64,000 nt of DNA from Pseudomonas shahriarae (lineage in GTDB: Bacteria > Pseudomonadota > Gammaproteobacteria > Pseudomonadales > Pseudomonadaceae), in contig NZ_CP077085.1 in the NCBI RefSeq assembly GCF_014268455.2, forward strand, positions 3,079,001 through 3,143,000, written 5' to 3'. This document shows, one piece after another, positions 26,995 through 35,694 of this stretch (positions are counted from its first letter, which is position 1; each line of letters begins with the position of its first letter). The notes beneath the pieces were generated by a model, which was not told the DNA's origin, ran no database searches, and worked only from the letters and a program-made list of their open reading frames with translations. A program made the translations under genes and the position numbers.

Positions 26995-29243
26995 GCTATA
27001 CGGTCGCCGTGCGGGCATTGTGCGAGTTCACGGCCAAGGTCGGTGACCTCGACCTGCGGTTTACCCCTTCGCCCAGTGCCCAGGAAGGCATGCTCGGCCA
27101 CCGCACGGTGGCGTCCCGCCGTAGCGCGCATTACCAGAGTGAGGTGGCGCTGGAAGGGGGCTACCAACAGCTGAGCGTGCGCGGCCGCGCCGATGGTTAT
27201 GATCCGGATCGCAACGTGCTGGAAGAGGTCAAGACCTACCGTGGCGACCTGGATGCCCAGCCGGCCAACCACCGGCAACTGCACTGGGCCCAGGCCAAGG
27301 TCTATGGCTGGCTGATGTGCCGCAAGCTGGGGTTGCCTGAGATCGGGCTGGCGCTGGTGTATTTCGATATCGTCAGCGAGCGCGAAACCGTGATCAACCA
27401 GCTGTGCCCTGCGGATGAACTGGAGAAGTTCTTCAATCAGCAGTGCGCGTTGTTTCTCGGCTGGGCCGAGCAGCAGGCGCAGCAGCGCCTGGCCCGTGAC
27501 ACCGCAACCAGGGCCCTGGCCTTTCCCCACGCGGACTTTCGCCTGGGCCAGCGCACCCTCGCCGAGTCGGTGTACAAGGCCGTCAGTACCGGGCGCTGCC
27601 TGATGGCGCAGGCACCCACGGGGATCGGCAAAACCATTGGCACGGTGTTTCCGATGCTCAAGGCCCTGGCGCCACAACAGTTGGACAAGCTGTTCTTTCT
27701 CACGGCCAAGACCCCCGGCCGCAAACTGGCGCTGGACGCGGTGCGAGTGCTGCACGCCAGCGCCGACCTGCCATTGCAGGTGCTGGAGCTGGTGGCGCGG
27801 GACAAGGCCTGCGAACACCTGGACAAAGCCTGTCACGGTGATTCCTGCCCACTGGCCAAAGGCTTTTATGATCGCCTGCCCGCCGCGCGCGAGGCCGCAG
27901 CCAAGGTGCGCCTGCTGGATCAACCCACGCTGCGCGAAGTGGCACTGGCCCATGAGGTGTGCCCGTATTACCTGAGCCAGGAGATGGCGCGTTGGTGCGA
28001 CATGGTGGTCGCAGACTACAACTATTACTTCGATTTTGGCGCGATGCTGTTTGGCCTCGCCCAACTCAACCAATGGCGGGTCGCGGTGCTGGTGGACGAG
28101 GCCCATAACCTGGTGGAGCGGGGCCGGGCGATGTACAGCGCCGACCTTGATCAATTTGCCCTGAAGAGCGTGCGCGATAGCGCCCCCGAGCCTTTGCACA
28201 AGCCATTGCAGCGGCTCAACCGTGAATGGAATACGCTGCACAAGGAACAGGTCACGGTGTACCAGGCCTATGCCAGCAAACCGGACAAGCTGTTGCAGGC
28301 CCTGGCCCTGTGCACCAGCGCCATGGGCGAGTATTTCAACGACCACCCGCAGGCGCTCACGGGCGAACTGCAAAGCTTTTACTTCGAGGCCTTGCAGTTC
28401 GCCAAGGTGGCGGAGCTGTTCAACGAGCAGTTTATTTTTGATATCAGCCAGCGCGACCCGCTGGCCAAGCGCCGCTTCTCGCGCTTGAGCCTGCGCAACG
28501 TGGTGCCGGCCGAATTTATCCGCCCACGTTTGACCGCAGCCCGCAGCAGCGTGCTGTTTTCCGCGACCCTGAGCCCCCGGCATTACTACGCCGACCTGCT
28601 GGGGCTACCGGCGGATACCGCGTGGATTGACGTCGAATCACCGTTCGAGGCCGCGCAGTTGCAGGTGCGCATCATCGATCGCATCTCCACGCGGTTTGTG
28701 CATCGCCAGGCGTCTCTGGAGCCCATCGTGGCGTTGATCGCCGAGCAATTTGCGCGTACCCCGGGCAACTACCTGGCGTTTTTCAGCAGCTTCGATTACC
28801 AGCAGCAAGTGGCGCAATTACTGGCCGAGCGGCATCCGGCGATCCCGACCTGGCATCAATCACGGGGCATGGCCGAGGCCGAGCGCCAGGCCTTCCTTGA
28901 GCAGTTCACCCAGCATAGCCAGGGCGTGGGGTTTGCCGTGCTGGGCGGGGCGTTCGGCGAGGGTATCGACCTGCCGGGGGCGCGTCTGATCGGGGCCTTT
29001 ATCGCCACCCTGGGCCTGGCGCAGCTCAATCCGGTCAACGAGCAGATGAAGCTGCGCATGGGCGCGATCTTCGGTTCGGGGTATGACTACACCTACCTGT
29101 ATCCCGGGATCCAGAAGGTGGTGCAGGCGGCCGGCCGGGTTATTCGCACCCGGCAGGACCAGGGGGTAGTGATGCTGATTGATGACCGTTTTGCCGAGCC
29201 CAAGGTGCGGCCACTGCTGCCGCGCTGGTGGTCGGTGACCTGA
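26991..29243 (+). CDS. Rad3/XPD/DinG-type Fe-S DNA helicase
   Basis: 750 residues starting at a TTG whose last two bases form part of the upstream stop (TTGA), with GGAG eight bases before. The N-terminal about 180 residues contain a PD-(D/E)XK-like element (YDPDRNVLEEVKTYRGD). Helicase motifs follow: Walker A QAPTGIGKT, DEAH box VLVDEAHNLVERG, and QAAGRVIRTRQDQGVV as motif VI. Four Cys between these (KACEHLDKACHGDSCP and HEVCPYY) fit the Fe-S cluster. It likely unwinds damaged DNA 5'-3' together with the FAN1-like nuclease. Confidence 0.92.
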   Translation: MSYTVAVRALCEFTAKVGDLDLRFTPSPSAQEGMLGHRTVASRRSAHYQSEVALEGGYQQLSVRGRADGYDPDRNVLEEVKTYRGDLDAQPANHRQLHWAQAKVYGWLMCRKLGLPEIGLALVYFDIVSERETVINQLCPADELEKFFNQQCALFLGWAEQQAQQRLARDTATRALAFPHADFRLGQRTLAESVYKAVSTGRCLMAQAPTGIGKTIGTVFPMLKALAPQQLDKLFFLTAKTPGRKLALDAVRVLHASADLPLQVLELVARDKACEHLDKACHGDSCPLAKGFYDRLPAAREAAAKVRLLDQPTLREVALAHEVCPYYLSQEMARWCDMVVADYNYYFDFGAMLFGLAQLNQWRVAVLVDEAHNLVERGRAMYSADLDQFALKSVRDSAPEPLHKPLQRLNREWNTLHKEQVTVYQAYASKPDKLLQALALCTSAMGEYFNDHPQALTGELQSFYFEALQFAKVAELFNEQFIFDISQRDPLAKRRFSRLSLRNVVPAEFIRPRLTAARSSVLFSATLSPRHYYADLLGLPADTAWIDVESPFEAAQLQVRIIDRISTRFVHRQASLEPIVALIAEQFARTPGNYLAFFSSFDYQQQVAQLLAERHPAIPTWHQSRGMAEAERQAFLEQFTQHSQGVGFAVLGGAFGEGIDLPGARLIGAFIATLGLAQLNPVNEQMKLRMGAIFGSGYDYTYLYPGIQKVVQAAGRVIRTRQDQGVVMLIDDRFAEPKVRPLLPRWWSVT

Positions 29244-29323
29244 GGTATTTGCCCGATCAATGATGCTGGCGCAGGCCGTGCTGCGTGGGGCAGTCTGCAG
29301 CAGTCCCCTGATGGAGCCGCGTG

Positions 29324-30259
29324 ATGAGTGTTATCGAGCAACAGACGATCCAGGTCAACGGTATTCAATTGAGCCTGCATATCGCCGGCCCCGAGAACGG
29401 CCCGCCGGTGTGGTTGCTCCATGGCTTTCCCGAGTGTTGGCACTCCTGGCGACTGCAGATACCGGCGCTGGCGGCAGCCGGCTATCGGGTGTTCGTCCCG
29501 CAGATGCGCGGCTACGGGCCAAGCAGTGCCCCTGCAGACATTGCTGACTACGACCTGCTGACCCTGTGCGCAGATATCCAGGGCGCCATGGACCTGTTCG
29601 GGCATCGTCGGGTGGCGATGGTCGGTCATGACTGGGGCGCCGTGGTGGCCTGGCACCTGGCCTTGCTGGAACCGCAGCGCATCCGCGCCCTGGTCACAAT
29701 GTCGGTGCCCTTTGCCGGTCGCTCCCGCAGGCCGGTGATCGAGATCATGCGCGAGCTGTACGCCGAGCGGTTCAACTACATCCTGTACTTCCAGGAGCCC
29801 GGCGTGGCCGAACAGGAGCTGGAAGCGGACATCGAACGCACCTTGCGCCTGTTTATGCAGGACCAGGATGTATTCCTGCAGCAAAAGCCGGCCACGGCCA
29901 CCTTGCTCGAGGGTGTCGCGCTGCCGGGCGCCTTGCCGGCCTGGTGCAGCCAGCACGACCTGGAGATCTATGTGCAAACCTTCGCCCAGGGTTTTCGCGG
30001 GCCGTTGAACTGGTACCGCAACTTCGAGCGCAACTGGCAGCGCACCGAGTTCCTGGCCGGGCGGCAGGTGTTACAACCGACGCTGTTCCTGATCGGCGAC
30101 CGCGATCCGGTGGGGGTATTCGAGGCGCATACGCTCAAGCGCATGCCTGAGGTGGTACCGCAGTTGGAACAGCAGGTACTGGCCAACTGCGGGCACTGGA
30201 TCCAGGTGGAGCAAGGGGCGCAGGTCAACGCCCGGTTGCTGGAATTCCTCGGGCGTTGA
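29324..30259 (+). CDS. Alpha/beta hydrolase, soluble epoxide hydrolase-like
   Basis: 311 residues. The oxyanion motif HGFPECWHSWRLQIPALAAAGYRV and nucleophile elbow GHDWGA (Asp103) are those of epoxide hydrolases. The distal Asp and His are likely in IGDRDPVG and NCGHWIQVEQ. The pairing of Asp nucleophile with HGFPE favours epoxide hydrolase over lipase or haloalkane dehalogenase. GGAG precedes the ATG at 29324. It converges on an NTF2-like gene three bases away. Confidence 0.9.
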   Translation: MSVIEQQTIQVNGIQLSLHIAGPENGPPVWLLHGFPECWHSWRLQIPALAAAGYRVFVPQMRGYGPSSAPADIADYDLLTLCADIQGAMDLFGHRRVAMVGHDWGAVVAWHLALLEPQRIRALVTMSVPFAGRSRRPVIEIMRELYAERFNYILYFQEPGVAEQELEADIERTLRLFMQDQDVFLQQKPATATLLEGVALPGALPAWCSQHDLEIYVQTFAQGFRGPLNWYRNFERNWQRTEFLAGRQVLQPTLFLIGDRDPVGVFEAHTLKRMPEVVPQLEQQVLANCGHWIQVEQGAQVNARLLEFLGR

Positions 30260-30262
30260 CTA

Positions 30263-30694
30263 TCAACCCTTGGCCTTGGCCAGGAACGGCGCCAGGCGTC
30301 GGCCCATTTCTTCACCGAGAGCCTGTAGCCCGCTCAGGGGGCGGACCATCACCTCAAACTCGATGATCTGCCCCTGTTCGTTGAAGCGGATCAGGTCGAT
30401 ACCCTTGAGCTGCTTGTCGCCCACCCGCGCGCTGAACTCCAGCACCACACTGTGCCCGTCGGCGCTGGCCAGTTCGCGGTGGTACTGGAAGTCTTCAAAC
30501 ACGGTAAACACGGTGTTGAGGATCATCGACACCACGGGCGCGCCGGGGTAGGGCGTATGCGCCATGGGCGAGCGAAACACCGCCTCCGGCGCCAGCAGTT
30601 CGGGCAGGGCTTTGAGATCGGCAGTGGCCAGCATGGTGTGCCAGCGTTTCAGGGTATGGGCGGCCGGGGTGGATAATTGCAGAGCGTCGGACAT
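30263..30694 (-). CDS. SnoaL/NTF2-like protein
   Basis: 143 residues with a single NTF2-like cone fold (HTLKRWHTMLATADLKALPELLAPEAVFRSPM ... YHRELASADGHSVVLEFSARVGDKQLKGIDLIRFNEQGQIIEFEVMVRP). Related proteins are isomerases, limonene-epoxide hydrolases or simple binding proteins; no catalytic set can be assigned. Its position tail-to-tail with the epoxide hydrolase gene may be incidental. Confidence 0.82.
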   Translation of the reverse strand: MSDALQLSTPAAHTLKRWHTMLATADLKALPELLAPEAVFRSPMAHTPYPGAPVVSMILNTVFTVFEDFQYHRELASADGHSVVLEFSARVGDKQLKGIDLIRFNEQGQIIEFEVMVRPLSGLQALGEEMGRRLAPFLAKAKG

Positions 30695-30797
30695 GGTTTG
30701 TACCTGTTCTTATGAGTGTCGAACAACCATAAGAGCCGCCGCGAGGTGGGATCAATGATCCAAACTGACAGTTATATGTCTGGAGCAAACACCACAC

Positions 30798-30904
30798 CTG
30801 TGGGAGCGGGATTGTCGGGTCGCCGCATCGCTGCGATGGCGGTGTACCGGCCAATACATTTATCGACTGATACACCGCCATCGCAGGCAAGCCAGCTCCC
30901 ACAG
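30798..30904. repeat. Paired REP element (REPIN/BIME-like)
   Basis: Outer arms CTGTGGGAGC (30798-30807) and GCTCCCACAG (30895-30904) enclose perfect 16-bp inner arms, 30831-30846 and 30871-30886 (CTGCGATGGCGGTGTA and its complement). This is two REPs in opposite orientation, the mobile REPIN form in Pseudomonas. Confidence 0.85.
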
Positions 30905-30949
30905 GGAATGCAGTTTCGCGCTTTGGGATTGCTGTTGCTGTTGCTCTGC

Positions 30950-31250
30950 TTTTGATCTGGCTTTTGATCTTGATCTTAGGCGCCCCGTTAAACCACGATG
31001 GCCGCAGGCAGGTATTGCGCAGTGGGCACCCCGGCATGGATGCCGGGGTAGCCGCGACACGGCCATGGATGGCCGATCGCGGCGGGCCCACGGAGCAATG
31101 CCTGACTGCGGGCATGCCGAGCCTAGGCGAGGCACCGAGTGGTGGGGCAAGAGTGTTTTGCTTACTTTTGCGCTCTACAAAAGTGAGCCGCCGTAAGGGC
31201 GGAACCAATAGCCGCCGTAACCGCAGCAACGGATATGTACACAAACCCAA
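30950..31250. repeat. Dispersed non-coding repeat typical of P. fluorescens group
   Basis: A 300-base stretch with internal hairpins (CCCCGGCATGGATGCCGGGG near 31030, GCCGCCGTAAGGGCGGA near 31190) and the CTTTTGCGCTCTACAAAAGTG segment. I recognise the pattern as a widespread intergenic repeat in this group. An open frame crosses it but matches the usual spurious ORF of that repeat. Together with the REP pair it fills the 620-base gap 30695-31315. Confidence 0.6.
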
Positions 31251-31315
31251 GAAACACTAAAAAAATAGATACCTATGGCTATAACGGGCCCACCTCTACA
31301 GCGGGATATGGGGGG

Positions 31316-32266
31316 TCAAACCACCTCCAGGTAGGAACTGTGGATCGCCCGCGCCAGTTCGCGCACGGTGTCGATAAATTCGGTCAGCCGGCTGTGCAAG
31401 CCTTCTTCGAGAATCTCATCAATACCGGTGTAACGCAGCCGCGCCTCAAACTCGGCCGCCAAGCGCTGGGCCGTACGGCCGTAACTGCCCGGCAGGTCGG
31501 CGAGGATATGGCTCAACTCCTCGATACATGCATGCAACGAGCGCGGTACGTCGCTGCGCAACAGCAGCAGTTCCGACACCGAACGCGCATTCAGCGCATT
31601 GGGGTACAGCTCGGTGTAGGCCTCGAACGACGACAAGGCACGCAGCAGAGCGCTCCACTGGTAGTAGCCGCGGGCGGACAGGTCGCTGACTTCTTCGGAC
31701 TCTTCGCCAAACATCTCGTAGCGTGCATCCAGCAGGCGCAGGGTGTTGTCGGCGCGCTCGACAAAGGTACCCAGGCGGATAAACCGATAGGCATCGTTGC
31801 GCATGATGGTGCCGGACGTGGCCCCTCGGAACAGGTGCGAGCGTTGCTTGACCCAGTCACAGAAGTGGCTGATGCCATGGCGCGCCAGGCCGCCGGCGGC
31901 GATGCTGCGCATTTCCAGCCAGGTGGCGTTGAGGTTTTCCCACATGTCGGCGGTGATCCGCCCACGTACCGCATGGGCATTGCCCCGGGCGGCGCGCAGG
32001 CAGTTGTAGATACTGGCCGGGTTTTCTTCGTCGAGGGCGAAGAAGTGCAGCATGCGCTCGGCGTCCAGTTGTTGATGGCGCTCCAGGTAGCTGTCGAGGG
32101 TGCCACTGCTGAGCAGCGACATCGCCAGTTCGTCCAGGCCATCACTGCGCCCGGCCTGGGGCATCAGCGACAGCGAGTAGCTGACCTCCAGCATGCGCGC
32201 CAGGTTTTCCGCGCGTTCCAGGTAGCGCGACATCCAATACAGATCTGCGGCGGTTCTACTCAGCAT
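31316..32266 (-). CDS. Alpha-E domain protein (DUF403)
   Basis: 316 residues, nearly all helical, beginning MLSRTAADLYWMSRYLERAENLARMLEV. RxxERADNTLRLLD and YTELYPNALNARSVSELLLL are family landmarks. The alpha-E family is always linked to circularly permuted ATP-grasp proteins. The pair is thought to build a peptide-like modification, but the product is unknown. It starts two bases after the ATP-grasp gene stop, so it is in the same operon. Confidence 0.92.
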   Translation of the reverse strand: MLSRTAADLYWMSRYLERAENLARMLEVSYSLSLMPQAGRSDGLDELAMSLLSSGTLDSYLERHQQLDAERMLHFFALDEENPASIYNCLRAARGNAHAVRGRITADMWENLNATWLEMRSIAAGGLARHGISHFCDWVKQRSHLFRGATSGTIMRNDAYRFIRLGTFVERADNTLRLLDARYEMFGEESEEVSDLSARGYYQWSALLRALSSFEAYTELYPNALNARSVSELLLLRSDVPRSLHACIEELSHILADLPGSYGRTAQRLAAEFEARLRYTGIDEILEEGLHSRLTEFIDTVRELARAIHSSYLEVV

Positions 32267-32268
32267 AC

Positions 32269-33678
32269 TCAGCCCTCCACCACCCAGGTGTCCTTGGTTC
32301 CGCCGCCTTGCGACGAGTTGACGATCAATGAGCCTTCACGCAATGCCACCCGGGTCAGGCCGCCTGGCACCAGGCGGGTTTCCTTGCCCGACAGCACAAA
32401 CGGACGCAGGTCGATATGCCGTGGCGCGATGCCGTTTTCGACAAAGGTCGGGCAGGTCGACAGGCTCAAGGTTGGCTGGGCGATATAGGCATGGGGCCGG
32501 GCCTTGATGCGTTGGCGGAAGTCCTCGATCTCGGCCGCCGAGGCGGCTGGGCCCACCAGCATGCCGTAGCCGCCGGAGCCCTGGGTTTCCTTGACCACCA
32601 GCTCGGGCAGGTGCGCCAGTACATGGGACAGTTCTTCAGGTTTGCGGCACTGGAACGTCGGCACGTTTTGCAACACCGGTTCTTCATCCAGATAGAAGCG
32701 AATCATCTCCGGCACATAGGGGTAGATGGATTTGTCGTCGGCCACCCCGGTGCCGATGGCATTGGCCAGTACCACATTGCCGGCGCAGTAGGCGGCCACC
32801 AGGCCAGGCACGCCGAGCATGGATTCGGGGTTGAACGCCTGGGGGTCGAGGAAGGCATCGTCGATGCGCCGGTAGATCACATCCACGGCTTTCGGGCCGT
32901 CGGTGGTGCGCATGAACACCTTGAGGTCGTGCACGAACAGGTCGGCACCTTCGACCAGCTCCACCCCCATTTCCCGGGCCAGGAACGCATGTTCGAAGAA
33001 CGCGCTGTTAAAGCGCCCCGGGGTCAGTACTACGACATTGGGGTTGTCCAGGCGGCTGGCGCTTTTCAGGGTCTTGAGCAGCAGGTTGGGGTAGTGATCC
33101 ACCGGCGCGATGCGCTGCTTGGCAAACACTTCCGGGAACAGGCGCATCATCATCTTGCGGTCTTCGAGCATGTAGCTCACGCCGCTGGGGGTGCGCAGGT
33201 TGTCTTCGAGGACGTAGTAGGTGCCATCGCCATCGCGCACCAGGTCGACACCGGAGATATGGGAGTAGATATTGCGGTGCAGGTCCAGGCCGACCATGGC
33301 CTTCTGATAGCCTTCATTGCCCAGCACCTGGTCGGCGGGAATGATCCCGGCCTTGATAATGCGCTGGTCGTGGTAGATATCGGCGAGGAACATGTTCAAC
33401 GCATTGACCCGCTGGATACAGCCGCGTTCGATCACGCTCCATTCACTGGCGGGGATGCTGCGCGGGATGATATCGAAGGGGATCAGGCGCTCGGTGTCCT
33501 GCTCGTCACCGTACAGGGTGAAGGTGATGCCGGCGCGGTGGAACAGCAGGTCGGCCTCACGGCGGCGCTGGGCCAGCAGTTCCGGCGGGGTGTTGGCCAG
33601 CCAGCGGGAAAAATCCTGGTAGTGCGCACGGCATACGCCGTTTGCGTCATTCATCTCATCAAAGAAAGATCGAGCCAT
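32269..33678 (-). CDS. Circularly permuted type 2 ATP-grasp protein (DUF404/DUF407)
   Basis: 469 residues. Features are ITFTLYGDEQDTERLIPFDIIPRSIPASEW, then DLVRDGDGTYYVLEDNLRTPSGVSYMLEDR as the metal/ATP site, then VVKETQGSGGYGMLVGP as the permuted lysine/glycine-rich nucleotide loop. It ligates an acid to an amine using ATP. With alpha-E protein it forms the conserved two-gene module; transglutaminase and proteasome-like partners that often follow in other genomes are not seen here. The start ATG is at 33678. Confidence 0.92.
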   Translation of the reverse strand: MARSFFDEMNDANGVCRAHYQDFSRWLANTPPELLAQRRREADLLFHRAGITFTLYGDEQDTERLIPFDIIPRSIPASEWSVIERGCIQRVNALNMFLADIYHDQRIIKAGIIPADQVLGNEGYQKAMVGLDLHRNIYSHISGVDLVRDGDGTYYVLEDNLRTPSGVSYMLEDRKMMMRLFPEVFAKQRIAPVDHYPNLLLKTLKSASRLDNPNVVVLTPGRFNSAFFEHAFLAREMGVELVEGADLFVHDLKVFMRTTDGPKAVDVIYRRIDDAFLDPQAFNPESMLGVPGLVAAYCAGNVVLANAIGTGVADDKSIYPYVPEMIRFYLDEEPVLQNVPTFQCRKPEELSHVLAHLPELVVKETQGSGGYGMLVGPAASAAEIEDFRQRIKARPHAYIAQPTLSLSTCPTFVENGIAPRHIDLRPFVLSGKETRLVPGGLTRVALREGSLIVNSSQGGGTKDTWVVEG

Positions 33679-34053
33679 TCCAATTACCTTGTCAGTGCCG
33701 GGTGAAAGGCTGCAGGCACTGCCGCTTTAGAAAACGCATTGTTATGAGCCCGTGGCTTTTGGCGCCAACGGACCGGGTCCTTACTTTCTTTTGGAGTCGG
33801 CTCTGAGTCGGGGGGTAACAGTTGCTCCTGTGTTCACCTGGGCAGGCAGGGGATTACAGGAGTAAAGCAATGGCTGTGCCGGAACCGCGTTTATTGGGAT
33901 TACACGGTGTATCAGCCCGTTACTGGAGCAGCCTGCGCAAGTGCAGTGCGTGATATGCGCAGTCTGCGCCCTATAACGGTGCAGGCGATTGACCTGAACT
34001 TCGGCCATGGGCGGTTCTTCTAAGGAGATTAAGCACTCTGAGGATCAACGATT
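33679..34053. other. 375-base intergenic region
   Basis: Divergent upstream region of the ATP-grasp operon and the 34054 gene. A minus-strand frame of 75 codons (33781-34008) has low-complexity composition and no ribosome site, so I see no gene. No clear operator was found. Confidence 0.5.
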
Positions 34054-34599
34054 GTGCCCAGAATCATCTCCCCGCACAGCCCGGAATCGGCGCTGACTGA
34101 CCACACCGAACACAACGCCAAGATTTTCGGTTCGCCCAAGGACCGGCTGGACTTCTATCGCCGGGAAATCCAGTACGAAACCACCATCCTCGCCAACCGC
34201 ACCGATGCCTACCTGACGGCGCAGTCGTTTTTGGTGATTGCCTTTGTGTCGTGCATGGGCAACCTCAACCCGGAGTGGGGCAAGCTGTTTACCCTGGTGG
34301 TTCCGCTGCTGTTGTCGATGCTCGGGGTGTTCAGCTCGCTCAATGCCTGGCCGGGCATCCGCGCAGCCTACGACATCATTGATCACTGGCACTTCAAGCA
34401 AAGCGAGTTGTTGCGCAGCGAGCCGGTGATGGGCCTGGCCTACGATGAGTCACCGTTGTTCTGCGAGACCGAGTCGTCGCACAAGGGTTATCGCAAGTCC
34501 TTGCTGTTTTCGGTGCGCACGCCGTGGCTGTTCATGGTGTTCTGGATACTGCTGGCGGCGTTTGCGTTCTATATCCAGGTGGACAATCCGGGGGCGTGA
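34054..34599 (+). CDS. Membrane protein of unknown function
   Basis: 181 residues, GTG start with AGGA upstream. Three hydrophobic segments are visible: AYLTAQSFLVIAFVSCMG, LFTLVVPLLLSMLGVFSSL and TPWLFMVFWILLAAFAFYIQV. The N-terminal part is charged and cytoplasmic (KDRLDFYRREIQYETTILANRTDA). The arrangement resembles SLATT/SMODS-associated two-helix membrane proteins in outline only. No nucleotidyltransferase partner is nearby, so function is unassigned. Confidence 0.7.
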   Translation: MPRIISPHSPESALTDHTEHNAKIFGSPKDRLDFYRREIQYETTILANRTDAYLTAQSFLVIAFVSCMGNLNPEWGKLFTLVVPLLLSMLGVFSSLNAWPGIRAAYDIIDHWHFKQSELLRSEPVMGLAYDESPLFCETESSHKGYRKSLLFSVRTPWLFMVFWILLAAFAFYIQVDNPGA

Positions 34600-34684
34600 C
34601 CATTGATCAGTACAGGTCATCCGGACTGAACTTCGTCCACCAGTGCGGCACCTTAACCTTACACCATCGGATAAAGAGGTTCCC

Positions 34685-34912
34685 ATGAGCACCCGTCACA
34701 GCCCAGACCCACACGTCAGCGGCAGGAACGATCCGGCCATCGATGACGAGACTCGCCAAGTGCCCGCTCCCGGCACCGCAGCCGCCGCCCCCAAGGACCC
34801 GCAACCCGCTACCGACAAGGTGGCCAGGGACAATGAGTACAGCCCGGACTTCAAGCCAGAGCGCGAGCCCAAGCCGCAGACCGACGCTGACATTGATACC
34901 CCGGGCGGCTAA
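34685..34912 (+). CDS. Small hydrophilic protein, unknown
   Basis: 75 residues, very polar and probably disordered (RNDPAIDDETRQVPAPGTAA, then ARDNEYSPDFKPEREPKPQT). AAAGAGG stands upstream of the ATG at 34685. It is followed after four bases by another acidic mini-gene, giving a two-gene unit. No family recognised. Confidence 0.6.
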   Translation: MSTRHSPDPHVSGRNDPAIDDETRQVPAPGTAAAAPKDPQPATDKVARDNEYSPDFKPEREPKPQTDADIDTPGG

Positions 34913-34916
34913 GGCC

Positions 34917-35048
34917 ATGCATATTCCAGCCGAAGAGGAACCGATCAATGATCCGGGCAATGAAGACCCCGGATCGTTGATGGATGATGCGCAAGTGCCG
35001 CTGATCGAGGAGGAAGAGGTGGCTGACGAAGGCAGTGCTGATGCCTAG
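34917..35048 (+). CDS. Very small acidic protein, unknown
   Basis: 43 residues with about a third Asp/Glu (AEEEPINDPGNEDPG, LIEEEEVADEG). It starts four bases after the previous stop (TAAGGCC-ATG), suggesting coupling. It is shorter than usual gene-calling limits. The composition suggests a charged chaperone-like or nucleic-acid-mimic peptide, but this is a guess. Confidence 0.5.
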   Translation: MHIPAEEEPINDPGNEDPGSLMDDAQVPLIEEEEVADEGSADA

Positions 35049-35119
35049 CGTCAGCGCCGCATCAGTTAGCCAGCTTGTTATGTGATCCAAAGCGAGAGGA
35101 GCGTGCATCAACTCTGGTA

Positions 35120-35563
35120 TCACCCACCTGCCAACGGCGGCAGCCGGCGCTTGACCGGGGTTTTCTTGACGATGGCGGTGTTGGTTTCGGCATAGCCGTT
35201 GAGGCGGTCAAGCAAGGTGTCCAACTGATCCATGGTGCGCACGTGCAGCCGCGCGATAAAGCAGTCGTCGCCGGTCACCTTGTCACACTCGGTAAATTCC
35301 GGGATCGCCTGGATCTGTCGTTCAACCTCCTGCAATTGGCCGGGCAGGGGGCGGATGCGCACGATGGCTTGCAGCAAGTAGCCAAAATGTTTGGGGTCGA
35401 CCTCCACGGTATAGCCCTTCAACACCCCGCGCTCTTCCAGGCGGCGCAAGCGCTCGCCGACACTGGGCGAGGACAGGCCGGTTATGCCGGCCAAGGTCTT
35501 GAGCGAGCAACGCGAGTCGTCCATCAAGGCAGCGAGCAGTTGCTGGTCGATAACGTCAATCAT
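35120..35563 (-). CDS. Lrp/AsnC-family transcriptional regulator
   Basis: 147 residues. The N-terminal helix-turn-helix is DQQLLAALMDDSRCSLKTLAGITGLSSPSVGERLRRLEERGVLKGY. The C-terminal RAM ligand domain is KVTGDDCFIARLHVRTMDQLDTLLDRLNGYAETNTAIVKKTPVKRRLPP. It is divergent from an EamA exporter, with an 8-bp-armed palindrome between, the usual layout for amino-acid-responsive control of an exporter. Confidence 0.93.
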   Translation of the reverse strand: MIDVIDQQLLAALMDDSRCSLKTLAGITGLSSPSVGERLRRLEERGVLKGYTVEVDPKHFGYLLQAIVRIRPLPGQLQEVERQIQAIPEFTECDKVTGDDCFIARLHVRTMDQLDTLLDRLNGYAETNTAIVKKTPVKRRLPPLAGG

Positions 35564-35590
35564 CCTGGGCTCCTTAGGTAAACCTGAATT

Positions 35591-35613
35591 TTTGCCTAAT
35601 AAGAATAGGCAAA
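35591..35613. promoter_or_regulatory. Candidate Lrp-type operator
   Basis: TTTGCCTA and TAGGCAAA are perfect 8-bp inverted arms separated by ATAAGAA. It lies in the lrp/eamA divergent region, 28 bases upstream of the regulator start, and probably serves autoregulation and exporter control. Confidence 0.65.
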
Positions 35614-35694
35614 CACCGCCATTGGCCTTTCTCAGGCGCTGGAGCCTGATCGACGCAGATTGCCATAATTTAGCCTCATTCGAGGAGCTTAATC

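Noticed and set aside
26964..28583. Minus-strand open frame of 539 codons
   Set aside because: Shadow of the helicase gene; no recognisable motif.
30952..31260. Plus-strand ORF of 102 codons
   Set aside because: It lies fully in the dispersed repeat with strong hairpins and biased Arg/Gly composition; treated as repeat, not gene.
33781..34008. Minus-strand 75-codon frame
   Set aside because: Low-information composition, no ribosome site.
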